A DNA stretch of 64,000 bases from Obelidium mucronatum (taxonomy: Eukaryota > Chytridiomycota > Chytridiomycetes > Chytridiales > Chytriomycetaceae), in NCBI GenBank assembly GCA_025765595.1, contig JAIVFH010000013.1, positions 124,001 through 188,000 on the forward strand. Direction: 5' to 3'. The position numbers and the translations under genes are program-made. Every line of letters begins with the position of its first letter. Within the stretch, counting starts at the first letter, position 1. Below the pieces are notes generated by a model. The model was not told where the DNA came from, made no database searches, and saw nothing but the letters and a program-made list of their open reading frames with translations. Of the stretch, positions 28,900-41,759 are shown one piece after another.

Positions 28900-31800
28900 T
28901 TACCAAATACCGCCGGCCGCACCATCAGCAGCAGTGATCATGTTGGCAAATGCTCGGTAGTTAATACGATCCATATTCTTGTCGAGGGTGAAACGGCGTG
29001 CAAGGACGGTAATCTCTGCATCATCCACAGGGAGATTGATCGACCCAAGCACTGAACGGAACTGATTTGTTGTAATGGTACCTTTCATATGGTGAAAATT
29101 CAGTAATCCCCATTGAAAGAACGAAAAAAAAGAAATAAAGGATATGGCACAAACCCTCTTTCACAAAGTCAAAGTCCTCCAAATATGACAAGACGTCTAT
29201 ACGTCTCTGTCGTACTTTCTCGCACAAGCGCACGACAACTCCATCAAGAATTTTTTTCTCCGATTCTGTCAAGGCATTTAGAGATGGATCGATGGATCCG
29301 TTCTCTCCCCCTGTGAATGGTGTTGGCTCCATCGTCGGGGCATTGATGAGACCTTTAAATGTAAACACAGACTCTACAGCATCCGAGAACTGGACATAGT
29401 TCACCATTCCGTGATCAAATTGGTTTTGATAAAGTGCCTCAAGCGTTTCCAATTCAGACTATTCATCAAGTTAGTTCGGCTAGAAGAAAAAAAGAACAAG
29501 TAGCTTACCTCAGTCAAATCCACATAAATAACCTTCAAAGCTCTTCTGAACTCGTTCTTGGTGATTTTCCCATGCTTCAAGTGATCAAAGTCCGCCATAA
29601 AATCAATTACTCGAATCCGCTCCGTTTTTGCCTTGAGTTTGATTCTCGTCAATAAATTGCTCACTTCAGAAGAAGTCAAAATCACTCTTGATTTTTTGGG
29701 TTTCTCCGACGATGTCATTGGAATAGGTCTGTCGCCTCTGTGCACAGTGCCCAACTGGAGAATACGTAGAATTTCCTTGTCGGTAGATACGGCTTGGGCT
29801 CCGGGGTTGACTAAAAGCGCCTCCAGCTCATTATTCAAGTCAAGAAGAAACATTAGATAGCAGATCCGTTCGGCACCGTTTTTGATGGGGTCGTGAAGGA
29901 CAACTTCCTCTGGTTCGCCACAGGATTCATCTTCATTAGCCTTTGTGGCTGCCGATTTCGACCATCGCTTGCAAAGAACTTCAAATTCGGCGTCTGATAC
30001 ATCCACTTTCAGGTATGTAAGACACTGTCTGAATTGGATTTTGGTGACGTGGCCAGTACAAAGCTTTAAGGGGATAAAAAACAAGTATCGTGAATAATCA
30101 AACGAGTCAGAGTATGCCCAAATACATACCTTATCAAAGTCCTTGAAGAATGGTTTAATTGCTGTACGTCTTGTTTTCCAATGTTCAGCAAGACTTCTCA
30201 TGGTCTTTTTCAACATGACGCGCTCTTCATCAGTTAGATGATCGGCACTCATGAATGGATTTCTGTTAATATTGGCGACTTCTGGAATCTTTGTAGGCTG
30301 TGATTCCAGGTTCGTGTCATTGAAAACTACAGTCATGGGAAAAATGGGGTCAATCTTGAAAAATAAAATAAAATAAATAACATGCAGACTGCTTACCCTT
30401 TTCGATATCTTGTTCAAAATCCTTCCACTTGCAACAGCCTTTCTTTCCAGCCTTATCCGCGTAAGCCTCAGCCAAGTCCTCGTATTCTTCAGGCGTCAAA
30501 CTCAATCCAATGCGGTTGATCCCACGGATAAACTCCTGTCTCGGAATAGAATAGCATCTTAATTTATCAAAGTCGCGGAAAAACTCTGCAACGCGGATTC
30601 TTTTTGTTGCGGCGTGGTAGCGAATTCTGTCCATGAGGGTCTCAAGAGTCGTTCGATGAGAGTTTGATTGGTTCTGACGGCGGCCAGCAGATGGGGACGG
30701 AGTCGATTGTGAATTTGACGAGGTTGTGGCGGAATGATAAGCTGGTTTCAGGAATTAAAAAGACAGCATTCACAGTGAAAAAAAATTGAAATAAGAAAAT
30801 CTCACTCTCTGGATCAATTGTTCTGATGAACTCCATGTAATTGACCTTGGACTGTTGCCGATCCTCGAATTTTCTGAACAAAATATGAAGATCATTGTCG
30901 CTGACGTCCAACTTCATGGTCGACAGAAGTCTGCTAAAATGAGATCTAGTAACGCGACCAATATTTCCAAGGTACTGGAGGTTGAAATGGGCATCGTTAG
31001 TTTTTAGTAGCAAAAAATCCAATCTTCAATTCTTTTTACCTTGTCAAAATCTTTAAAAAAGGGTGCAAGCAGAAGCCGTCGCTCCTTCATCAATGTTCTG
31101 AATCGAGCAATTATTTGCTGGCATCGCGCCTCCTCAACAGGAGACAATTCATTGCATCCCTGAACTAAAAAGTCTCTTGCAGGTGGGACTACTTCTGCCA
31201 AAGGATCGTTTTCAAGGTTGCTCTTTGTGAAAACTTTGGCAAACAAACGTTCGTTACAAATTTCAAACAAAAAACCGATGACACGTCACATACTTTCTTC
31301 GATTGACTTGCAGAACTTGCGGTACATAATACGACCTTCTTTGTCTTTATAAGCGGCGACAAGTGTGTTAATTTCAAGCTCATCCAAATGTAACTCAGTC
31401 AGATGCATTCCAGCTCGAAACTAAAGTAGAGTACATTTTCAGAGCATGCACCAAGGATATGTAGCCAAAACGAGCTTCACCTGGGCTTCCGTTACCAACC
31501 CAAAGTTGTGTCTATCGTAGTCCTTGAAGAATTCGATGAGTCGAAGCCTGTCTTTGTAGACCTCTTTTTTGATAATTTTAGTGGAGTTTTGGCGCAGCAA
31601 AAAGAACTTACGCTTCTTGATAAAGTCCTCAACATTCTGAACGCTGGGCTTTTCTGCCCAATATGCCCCAACGGCGTGCAGTAGCTCTTCAGTCCCCACT
31701 GGAACGTGTTCGTTTTCAATGTGCTCTCCAGGCACGAGTTTCGCAACAAGTTTCGCATGGTCAAGCTTAGTGCGTCTCTTTTCTTTATGGTCTTGAGCGA

Positions 31801-32840
31801 TGAGTGCAGGGCAGGAAATAAAGGAGTTGATATATGGGTTTGGGGAACAATTGCGGGGAAAGGAGAGGGCTGACCAACAAGATGTGAAGCAACTACACAC
31901 CTTTTCTGTTGACATCCGTGTTCATTTTGAAATAATTTACGGTTCCCGTGAAATTATCACTATATTGCCCCAAAAGAAGTTCTTCCTCTTCTAGGCTAAT
32001 AACGTTGGGTGGAATTCCACGACGGAACTGATTTTGTGTAATGTATCCACCATTGTACTTGTCAAAGTCCTTGAACCAAGATTTGACATCAGAGCCGTGG
32101 TGTTTGACATATTGCCGCAGGCGTTCAATTACGTCGTTTAAAACCGATTCTGACTTCGGTGTCAAAGGTGGTCTGACTGGCTTCACAACTAGAGTAAAAT
32201 GATCCATTAGTAAAGAATTTTTGTTTGGACAAGTAAGCCAACCTTCATGAGGTGCCGGAATATACAACGTCGGGGTCAACTCCAGCTTTTTTGCGCCAAA
32301 AACTACATATACAAGTAACGGGGAGTTAGAGTGTAGACGAAAAATGGTGAGACCATCCACCTTTGTCAATAGAATCGACAAACGCGACCCATTTAATTCT
32401 GCCACCCCCATCAACTCCTTGCCCTTTATAATGATCCATCAAGATTGTGTATTCCAGGTCTGTCAAGGGTGCTGACACAACACCGCGTTCCATTGCACCG
32501 CCCAAACATCTTCGAAACTGGGAAGTCGTGATATATCCCGAACGAAGCTTGTCGAAATCAGCAAAAAGATCAACAAGGCGGATTCTTTTTGCGAAAATAT
32601 GGGCACGGATTTTGTTTTCGACTGTTTCCACTGTTGGGGTTGTAGCGAGGGACGATGGAATTTCGCTGTGGGCCAAAGGCGCCTGAGTTGGAGATTGCGG
32701 CTTTTGTATGTTTTTTTTTTTGTTTTTAAATGGAAGAGTGGCAAGAGTAAAAGGCGTGAGCAGTTGTCTTTCAGCATTGTGATCAGAAAGTATGCTGCCC
32801 TTACCTTGTACGCCGCAGCAGCCGCAGCAGCAGGAGCCAT
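28900..32840 (-). CDS. Multi-EF-hand protein (EFCAB6-like), 14 exons
   Basis: A 1016-residue protein built from about eight repeats of a helix with FxDFDK followed by an EF-hand-like G-x-I/V-T-x-x-Q/EFRR turn. Examples are FADFDKLRSGYITTSQFRR, FKDFDKYNGGYITQNQFRR, FRDFDKLRCYSIPRQEF and FMADFDHLKHGKITKNEFR. Exons from 32840: 32805..32840, 32361..32700, 32243..32302, 31901..32188, 31612..31782, 31481..31563, 31294..31420, 31040..31233, 30806..30974, 30397..30741, 30130..30326, 29509..30063, 29155..29458, 28900..29081; all phases agree. Most loops lack several acidic calcium ligands, so a structural role is likelier than calcium sensing. Proteins of this kind are known from ciliated organisms; a flagellar role is inference. 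Confidence 0.8.
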
Positions 32841-32957
32841 TGTTCAAAGTGTTACCGCTTGGTGTTTAATAAGAGAATAGATCGCGTGTTCCGCTGAGTT
32901 CAGTTGGAAAGTCGCGTGGACAATCTTCGTTGATTTTTAGCAAATCTTTTTCACTCA

Positions 32958-33143
32958 ATGGACAACAACAGACTGCCCCCACCACCGCCGCCAGGCAGAG
33001 GGATCCCCGAGGAGCTCAAAGCGCAAATAGTGCTCAGCATGAGCCAGGAGTATTCGCTCGACGAGTACTTTGAGGAGTTCCAAGCGTCGCTGCAGTCAAA
33101 CAACACTGCCACGGCCGCCCTGGTGAAGTCCACAGAGTGTTAA
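32958..33143 (+). CDS. Small proline-rich-start ORF, 61 aa
   Basis: Not recognised. MDNNRLPPPPPPGRGIPEEL is followed by an acidic helix (SLDEYFEEFQ) and a stop at 33143. It lies 45 nt before the U2SURP start on the same strand and in the 347-nt divergent gap to the EF-hand gene. It could be a real micro-protein or an upstream ORF of the U2SURP mRNA. Confidence 0.4.
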   Translation: MDNNRLPPPPPPGRGIPEELKAQIVLSMSQEYSLDEYFEEFQASLQSNNTATAALVKSTEC

Positions 33144-33187
33144 CAACTCGGGTTTTCTAACCGAATTTGCATTCGGTCCAGCCAGCG

Positions 33188-35608
33188 ATGCCTGTCAAAA
33201 AGACGCCTTTTCAGCTCAAGAAGGAGGCCGAAGAGGCCAAGCGGAAGGTTTGCTGCTCTCAATCACACAGAAAAATAGCTCTTATAACCATGGATTCTTA
33301 AGCAAAACGAAATGGAGGCGGCAGCCGCCCTTCAGGAATTCGAGCGCTCGTTTGACACTGCCCACCAAGAAGCGCCCTCTCGAAGAGGTTTCGTCGCAAA
33401 GACGTGGGTCAAAGGAGGGGCGATCCAGAAGGAATTCTCAGAACTCGTTGAAGCGGAAGGAAAAAACGAAGCTGATGATGGGGATGGGCTTTACAGACCA
33501 CATCTTAAGTTTGAGCAGCAGTTCCAGCAGCAGCCGCGTTCACCCCCTCTGCCAGCACCTGTCCAGCACCAGCAGCAACGCGTAATTCCTCAACCTGGAT
33601 CAAAAAAGAGACAGCTAGACTCGTTCTTGCGGGAAATCAAACAGCAGCAGGAATCTGCACCACCATGTCAAAGACAGAGGTTCTCTGAAGTGTCTCAGCA
33701 TCATGGATCTCACGATACTGGAGATGGCCGCTCGGCTAATTTATTTGTCGGCAATTTACATCCTGCCGTCACCGAACGCCAGCTCCTGGAATTATTTGGT
33801 CAATATGGTCCAATTGGAAGCATCAAAATAATGTGGCCCAGAACGCAAGAAGAGATTGACCGTGGCAGAAACACTGGATTTGTCGGATTCATGAAACGGG
33901 AAGATGCTGACAAAGCTCTTAAAGCATTGGATTTGTTTTCTTTGGAAGGGCGAGAGTTGAGAGTGAGTTTTTCTTTTCAAACGATATCGGCGCTCCATTG
34001 ACACATAAAATGCTAAAGATTGGATGGGGAAAAGCTGTGCCTATTCCAAACCAGCCAATCTTCGTGCTGCCCAAGACTGGATCCAACAACCATATGCCAG
34101 AAACCCCAACAGTTACTACCGGACTTCCGTTTAACGCGCAAATACCACCACCCCCGGTTCTCAATACAACTTCAGCTCGAAGAAAGGCCAAATTGCAATC
34201 TCAAGTACCTCGTCGGCCGGAAGTTCGTGTTGTGATACCAACATCCAAGGAAACACTTATGAGAATCAACAGAACAATCCAATTTGTTCTCCTGCACGGC
34301 CCAAGTTTCGAAGCTGCTCTGATGGAGCGTGAGAAAGTAAATCCTGAATTCGCCTTCTTATTTGATCACACAGTAAGTTTTTTTTTTTTTGTGGTTTTTT
34401 TGTATCAACAATACGCAATAGATTCCAGAGCACGCATACTACCGATGGAAACTGTTTTCTCTTCTTCAAGGAGATTCGAAAACGTCATGGCCTGTGAAGC
34501 CATTTCAAATGTTTGACGAAGGAGCGACTTGGATTCCGCCAGCCATTCCCTTTGACGAACATGTAAACCAAACACCATTCACTGCCATACAGCCAAACTC
34601 AAACTAACATGATGAATAACTAACAGGGTCTAGAAAATAACACAGATACAGACACAGATTCTTCGGACAGTGATTCAGACGATGACGAGTCCTCCTACAA
34701 TCGCCGGCGGAAATCCCGCCGCCGTCAATCTGCAAATGGAAAACCAAACCAGCAACAACAGTCCCGAAAACAATACCTCCCACACCACAAACTCCGGCTC
34801 CAAACCCGTCTTCGAAATCTTGTCACAAACTCTCGCTCCCAAATCGCAACACTTATGATATTTTGCCTGTCGCATGCCTCTACAGACCCGTCCGCTATTG
34901 TCCAAACTATTTCAGAGAGTTTAGTGCATCCCGCCACGCCCCTCATTCCCAACAAACTCGCGCGCTTACATCTAGTCAGTGATATTCTTCACAACAGTGC
35001 CAGCCCTAGTGTTCAGCAGGGGTGGAAATACCGGGGTCTATTCGAAAAAAGCTTGGATGCAGTTTTCCGCCATTTCGGAGAATGCTGGAAAGGTGTTGAA
35101 GCGAGGCTGCGTGCAGAGCAATGGAAGCGAGGAGTTCTCGGAGTGGTTGGTGTGTGGGAACAATGGGGAGTCTTTGATCAAAGATTTACTGAAGGGTTAA
35201 GAAAGTCTTTTCAAGACGGATGTGATGGGGTGTCGCCGATTAAGCAAGCTTTGGAGGAGGAGAAAGTGAAAGCTATTCAAGATGAAATGGATGAGGACAT
35301 AGACGGAGTTCCCATGGAGTCTTCTGGTGGAGTTTCAATGGCGGCAGAGAAGACTCCAGTGGAGACAGAGAAGCCTCGGATTGCTGCATCTGGATTCAAG
35401 CCGATTGACGAGAAGCCAGCTGCAAGCAAATTTTCTCCAATTGGAGCTATAGCGTCCGCCACCTCCCACGTCCAAATTTCTACCCGCCATGGGCCAGAAA
35501 TTTGTGCCTTCGCCGGTATCTGTAGTACCCCCTCCGCCTGTTAAGAAAGCTCCCCGAGTTGTATCTGGTGCAGCAAGTGTTTTTCAAACCGAAAGTGACT
35601 CTGATTAG
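33188..35608 (+). CDS. U2 snRNP-associated SURP protein (SR140/U2SURP)
   Basis: A nuclear splicing factor bound to U2 snRNP. Five exons: 33188..33247, 33303..33962, 34019..34372, 34422..34562, 34627..35608. In order: a basic coiled N-terminus, an RRM (RNP2 NLFVGNLHP, RNP1 NTGFVGFM), a SURP module (RRINRT...FEAALMEREKVNPEFAFLFD), an acidic Ser/Asp stretch, and a CID domain (SDILHNSASPSVQQGWKYR). At about 35448-35455 one extra base puts the last 50 codons (PPPPTSKFLPAMGQKFVPS, stop at 35608) in another frame than the CID; a poor-donor 92-nt intron could also bridge it. About 805 residues. Confidence 0.88.
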
Positions 35609-35694
35609 AAATAAATCACTGCTTTCACGCCCACTATTGGATGAATTCACACTGAATATTAATTGGCGGAATCGAAATGGATGTAATTCCTTTT

Positions 35695-36933
35695 TTATTT
35701 GCCCTTACGTTTCATTCGCTCATGCGGTGGGACATATGAGTCCATACTGTTGTTTGCACCAATCAACTATCAAGTAAACACGTCAGGTTTAAACTGCATT
35801 CGCTCCAATGAGAAAATACATACATCTTTTGCAAAATTCTGCAACCCGACAGGCACCAATTTCATGGCTCGTCCCAAGTTGGCAATCAGAGGAATAACAA
35901 CTTCAACACTTTTTCCTCGCCCAAGAATAGCAATCATTTCAGAGGCAACGCGTTCGGGGGACAATGTCGGGAAGAGGTTGAATCGATATCGAACTCCTGT
36001 GAATAGCGCCGTTGAAATAAGGCCAGGATAAATAGCTGACACTTTGACGTTGCTAAAGTGGAATGTAATTTAGTTAAGATATCAGCCTTGGAAATACCGG
36101 AAATCCCTCGAAACAGCATACGTGTGCTTTGTCTCTTGAATCATGGCTTCAGTAAATCCAGAAAGACCAAACTTGGAAGCGCAATATTCGGCAACGCCCA
36201 TGCTTCCGCTGAGAGCCAATATTGAGCAGACATTCAACTAAAAGCAGCGTCTGATTCAGAAACTTTGGGTGTGAATACAATTGAAGGAATTCATTCGCAT
36301 ACAATATGTCCGTGGTTGCGCTCAATCATGAGTGGTAGAAATACTCGTGTTGTCCACATTGGACCTAACAAATTAACCTTGATAACATTCTGAATGACGT
36401 CAGGATCCATATCGATAAACTTTTTGCCTCCAAGAATTCCAGCATTGTTGACAATCATCGTAGGTATACCAACCTGTGTGAGGGGACATCATTCAAAGTG
36501 TGAGTTGACGTTTAAAGACGACAAGACTGTCATAACTTGTGCAACGATTATCCTTCCAGCCTCTTCGACATTTTTGAATTCTGAAACATCGCATTCAAAG
36601 AAGGTGACTTTTGCTGCGGAAGATGTCAGATTGAAGATCCTTTTTTAGCTATACAACCAACATGAATCGAAGCTTTCAGATGGTTTGTGCAGCGATAAAA
36701 CAACTATATGTTTTGGCTTTTGGCGAGATAAAAGAGTCTTTATGAAGGCGAGTCCGAGGCCTTGTGTTCCTATGGGATGGTTAAAGGAACTTGTCAGAAT
36801 CTGAAAAGGTACCTCCTGTAACCAGCACTATCTCATTGCTCCAATTCACTCTGACTGATGGATTTGAAAAGTAAGTTATCGCGCAAACAGAGACTAGAAT
36901 GGCCACAAGCGCTACGGCAATTTCAACATTCAT
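35695..36933 (-). CDS. Short-chain dehydrogenase (SDR16C-like)
   Basis: A membrane-anchored NAD(P)-dependent oxidoreductase; relatives act on retinoids, steroids or long-chain alcohols. Multi-exon, from the ATG at 36933: an N-terminal hydrophobic helix, the cofactor motif TGGTQGLGLAF (split by an intron at 36770..36812), VNNAG, the catalytic Ser near ILALSGS, the YCASK Tyr-Lys pair, and PGLISTALFTG. The last exon (SMDSYVPPHERMKRKGK, stop at 35695) joins in phase through GTATGT...TTGATAG. Exon limits in the 36400-36680 stretch are approximate. A lipid-droplet or ER location is inferred from the anchor. Confidence 0.82.
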
Positions 36934-37019
36934 CCCAACTTTATTCAATTGAATTCAATAAGGCACCAAAAGAAACAAACAAATCAGCTGAAATATTCTT
37001 TGTTCTTATTGCCTGATGA

Positions 37020-37656
37020 TCAAAATTTCTTGGCTGGTTTGATCACAGAAACCTCCTCTATTTGTTGTTATATTAAACGCCAGAAGGATGAGGAACCTTT
37101 TTGGCAACTCACTTGCAACGATTTGGGAAAACTTTCTTCCGTCAGCAGTGATAAAGTAGCCGAGCCGACCGCGAACTTGAACAAGCGCGCCAGTTTTAAC
37201 CGCACCAATCTTTTCTGGTTGATACTTCATTGTGTTTGCCAAATCGTCCGACAAGCGAAAGTCTTTAACCCTGTGCCAATCAACTTCTTCCGTCCAAGTT
37301 CCATCCAGTTTCTTCTTGCGGTAGTGGTTTGTTGCCAAGGAAAACGACCAAAGGTTGCCAAGTTGGTCTTGCGTATTTCCCCTTGTTCCCTTCAAAATTT
37401 CAAACGGCTTCAATTGCGGTGGGGCACCAACGTAACCAATAATGTTGACTTCATTTCTGGTAACGTAAGCTATGTTATAGGTGTATCGTTAGTCGTGAGG
37501 TCTTGTCAAGTTCTGTTTTACATCTCTGAAAACACAAAGCCAGATGCAGATTGATGGTTTATATTAATAACATAAGCATTGAATAGAAGGTTCGAAAAGA
37601 CTTGCACCAACCTTTTGAAACGCTCTGGCTGTAAGATCAAAGTTGAAGAAGCGCAT
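37020..37656 (-). CDS. RIM1: Mitochondrial single-stranded DNA-binding protein
   Basis: A homotetrameric OB-fold protein that coats single-stranded mtDNA during replication. Exons 37608..37656, 37113..37469 and 37020..37033 give 139 residues: a basic amphipathic start (MRFFNFDLTARAFQK) suited to mitochondrial import, then NEVNIIGYVGAPPQL, WSFSLATNHYRK, and RGRLGYFITADGRKFSQIVA. The last exon is only 14 nt. A microexon reading (AGAT between two introns) is also possible between exons 1 and 2. Size and motifs fit the SSB family. Confidence 0.88.
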
Positions 37657-37891
37657 TCTGTTGTTTATAGAATCCTTTTAACTTTTACCTTATAATAGTC
37701 CTTTTATTTATATGGTACTGTCGTGTCAATTGCCGAAATTTCGGAGAGAATCGATTCGGCATGTTGTAATCATTTTGTGAAAAAGACCAATATCAGCAGA
37801 TCTAGATCCAAGACCAGTAAAATTAAAGCAAATTGCATATAGTTCAACTTTCACGAAATAAAAATCTGACAATCCCCTCCTTAATTTTTCC

Positions 37892-38869
37892 ATGGGACAG
37901 GTACTGGCATCAACTCAGTCTTGGTTTGACGCGACCAATAATGCCATGGGCATGGTCAGCTTCGCGACTCTCATGATGATGTTCAGCAATAACATCTGGC
38001 AGCTTGACTTCACCCCTCGAACCTGGGTTCGTTGGATGGTATACTTTGATGTTGTCGCGTTCTTGATCTCATATGCTGGAACTTGTGCAAACGATCTTAT
38101 GCCAAACTGCTGGCAGAGAAACGCGTATAAAGTGGCAGCTGGAATTGTGTGGTAAAGTGTCCGTGTTCATGATCGTCTGTGCCCTCCACTTCATTGACTT
38201 CAACCGTAAATCTCATCAAACATCACAACTCAAAACCCCCCACACGTAAAAAACGCAGGTCTTTCAAAGATGGGCTCAAGTACGGATATATGGCATATAA
38301 AGCCGTTAAGCTTGGAGATATCAAGGCCGATTGGCCATACTATGCTACTCTAGTAGGATCTCTACTTCTCTACTGGATCTTTCTCCTCACTGGAAACGGA
38401 TTCGAAGGGCCAAAATGTACACCCCTAACCACGTCTATGGGACCAAAAGTCGCCCTGTATTTATATGTTTGTAACAAAATGCCAAAACCTGTAACCGAAA
38501 ATTAAAATTACCAAAAAACATTTCTAGTGGACTCTGGTGGACATCGTCGCGTCTTTGGTTGTTCTCAATAAAATGAGGAAGGCCATCAAGATGAGCAAGG
38601 ATGCCAAGATTGAAAACAAAGAATTTAACAGTATTAAATTCAAAGAGGAAATACGACTTTTGATTGCGTCAGTGGGAATGACGATCGTGACGATTTTAAG
38701 TATTATCAATGCTTTCAATCCGTCTTTCAATGTTCTTAGTATTTGGAGAATCGTGTTTGTGTACATCCAACTTCTCATGGTTTTGTCCCAAAAGGGCGCC
38801 TCAGGAGGAGGAAGCGAAACCACATCCCAATCACAGTCAATGAAATCTTCAAAGGGGACAAAAGCATAA
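37892..38869 (+). CDS. Multi-pass membrane protein, unknown function
   Basis: Three exons (37892..38151, 38259..38466, 38528..38869) give 269 residues in phase. Hydrophobic helices lie at about 18-38, 45-66, 78-88, 110-135, 150-172, 200-222 and 232-252, and the C-terminus is Ser/Gly/Lys-rich and probably cytosolic. The intron at 38152..38258 contains, one frame over, a stretch that reads as the missing half of helix three (VSVFMIVCALHFIDF). A one-base error with a different splice pattern, giving seven clean helices, is therefore possible. I do not recognise a receptor or channel family. Confidence 0.6.
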
Positions 38870-38964
38870 CATTAATTTTTTTTCTCTCCATTCACTCATC
38901 AACCATAAAACCCCACAAAATAAAAAACAAGAAAGAATAAGAAATTAACAATAAAGGCAATCTT

Positions 38965-41420
38965 CTAAACCTTGGCTTTCTTGGAAACTTGCTCGGCATC
39001 TCCACCCTTGTTCTTGTTCTTCTTTCCTTTCTTCTTTCCAGAAGCGGCAGCGGCAGCAGCAGGAGCGGCGGCAACAGGCTTCTCAGCCTCCGCCTCTTCC
39101 TCATCGTCACCTTCCTTCTTCTCATAAGCAGCATTGTGAGCCTTCTGAGCCCTTCCAGAAGGATCTTCAGGGCATCCCCAATCCTTTCGTGGAATCCATC
39201 TCACAACACTCTCCAAACAGGCTCTTTGTGGGAACAACTTCTCGAAAGCTCTACGGTACCAGACACCTTCCTTCGTTGTCGGTGCATCTTCCTTGTAGAT
39301 CCATCCGTTCTTGACACGGTCAAACTCGGCGTCAGAGACCACCTTCTCGGCATTATCCTTGAGACCGTCGATCCAGCTGTAACCAACACCGTCACTAAAT
39401 TGCTCCTTTTGGCGCCAGAGAATTTCGTCTGGGAGGTACGGAAGAGTTTCATCGGCAATGAAGTAGGCTGGGTTGGAAAGGTCGCTTGGCTTTGTAACTC
39501 CAGCCTTCTTTTGGAGAGCACGGAGTTGGTGAACATCGAAAGCCATACGGACAACGTGTTTTTCCATCTTTTGGCCGTAAGGGCTTCTTGGCCCACTGAG
39601 TTTTCTTTCTGGTCTGTAAGGTTTGAATCCATTCAGCACAAATGAAAAGAAAAAATTGAAACAAAATCTCCACTCACGGAATCTGAAGCATAGAGACGTC
39701 CAAGAACGCCTTGTCCAAGAATGGAACACGCGCTTCAAGACCCCAAGCCATGGTGGATTTGTTGGCACGGAGACAGTCGGAGGTGTGAAGGTTTTGAATA
39801 CGGGAGATGCACTCGTGGTGGAGACCTTGGGCACTTGGAGCAGAGTGGAAGTACAGGTAACCTATGCGTGGCAGGACAAATTCGTTTAGTTACAAATTCG
39901 TTTAGTTACGAAAGCAAGTTAAACAGAGAGGGAAAACCAACCGGCGTAAATCTCGTCACTTCCTTCACCAGACAGCACCATCTTCACACCCATGGCTTTG
40001 ATCTTACGACTCAACAACCACATTGGAGTTGAAGCTCGGATGGTTGTCACGTCGTAGGTTTCCAAGTGCCAAATAACGTCATTGATAGAATCGAGACCTT
40101 CTTCGACCGTAAAAGTGTACTCGTGGTGAACAGTCTTCAAGAAGTCAGCAGCACGGCGGGCGGCAGCCAAGTCGGGGGAACCCTTGAGACCAATAGAGAA
40201 GGAGTGAAGACGAGGCCAGGCAGAAGCGTGGGAGATGGCAGCTGTATCAAATAGATTATCAGCTTAAAGCACTGATCAAATGTGGACTTACACTTGGCAT
40301 CATCGTCATCTGAAGATTTTCCTTCTTCAGACATGATTCGCATGGCAATTGAAGAAATCAGGGACGAGTCCAATCCACCAGAGAGCAAAACACCGAATGG
40401 AACGTCAGACATTAATCTCTTCTTGACACTCATTTCCAAAGCGACTCTCAAAGCACCGTACATTTCCAACTCCTCCTTCAAGGATTGCTTTGGGGCGGCC
40501 CGGTTTTCTGGTGGGAAAGATTCAGCGGCATGTGAATACCAAGACGGCTTGTAGTATTGAGTTGTAGATTCATCTTTTGAGTTGTAGAAGTGTCCTGGAG
40601 GGAAGGCAATCACACGGTCACATTCGTCATGAAGGGACTTCATTTCAGAAGAAAACCAAACCTGTTTAACAATGAATGAGTGAATCTTCATTAGAGCATA
40701 CAATCAAGGAAGCACTTACAGAGTTGTCGGAGTATCGCCAGCCCTGGTACAAGGTAGTGATCCCGATAGGATCTCTTGCGGAAATGTACAAGTCTTTCTT
40801 GCTGTCATACAAAATGAAAGAGAACATTCCGTCAAGAAGAGGAATGAAGTCGGTTCCCATCTCCTCATACTTTTTTTTGATGTGGCGATGAGATTTAGAG
40901 ACCCTGATCTAACAAATCTAGAGACGATAAAAACATACCAGATACAGAATGACTTCACAATCAGAGTGAGTTTTGAATTCGTGCTTCTTCTTGAGGTTCT
41001 TGCGAAGGGAGACGTGGTTGTAGATTTCACCATTGACAGCAAGGATAACAGTTTCATCGGCGTTGGTCAGTGGCTGGGCTCCAGAGTCTGAATGAATAAA
41101 TAAAAACAGGCCTCTGTGAGCAATGCGTTGTCTTTTTTTTCTCAAGTGACAGCTGCAGATAACGACTGATAGTGACGCCATTGGCGCCTGTCGAATACGA
41201 ACCAACTCCGACAATTGCGAGACGCTCGTGGCACAAAATGTTGTTCTTGTGCTGCTTCACACCGCTCCAGTCAGGGCCTCGGTGTCGAATTCTAAAGGCA
41301 AATTAGCCAAAGCTGTTTGCTGATAACCCATGATCGGCACCTTTTAGAGAGCGCAATTGCTCGGTCTCTGAATGCTTCGTCGCGTGCATCAAATCCAAAA
41401 GCTCCAAAGATTCCACACAT
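38965..41420 (-). CDS. Asparagine synthetase (glutamine-hydrolysing)
   Basis: Makes asparagine from aspartate, glutamine and ATP in the cytosol. Eight exons from 41420: 41341..41420, 41203..41291, 40939..41087, 40720..40869, 40292..40661, 39942..40241, 39678..39861, 38965..39613; phases agree and give 656 residues. The N-terminal Ntn glutaminase begins [10 protein letters not shown] with nucleophile Cys2, then RHRGPD, RLAIVGVDSGAQPL and VNGEIYNH. The synthetase domain has the LLSGGLDSS pyrophosphate loop and [11 protein letters not shown]. An unusual tail of about 50 residues is acidic, then Ala-rich, then Lys-rich ([14 protein letters not shown]). Yeast ASN1/ASN2 are the counterparts. Confidence 0.95.
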
Positions 41421-41759
41421 TCTGGCAGCAAAGTGTTGTGGCAGTGGTGGTGATGGGTTTGTTTGAAGAAAAAATCAACAGATAACGAAGAAATCTAATG
41501 ATTCATCGTAAAGAATACAACACATGGCTTGCAAGCAAGCTTTCTGTAGTTTAGATTGGGCTGCTTTTGATAGCGTTTATTGTTTGAATTTGAATTCAAA
41601 AGAGTTGATGTGCTGGTTTTGGAAGCTTCATCAAGATTAATTGAAGCCTTCACTGCAAATCATAGGCAATTATATCACGAAGCAAGATTAAAGCATAGTT
41701 TGAAAGAGTTCAAAATACTTAGGTGCCGCCCCCAAACATTGTTTTTCTTTTTCTGCGTA

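Noticed and set aside
35359..35450. A 92-nt intron to bridge the U2SURP frame break
   Set aside because: It is phase-compatible, but the donor (GTGGAG) is poor and the removed segment reads as good coding sequence; a single extra base is simpler. Not excluded.
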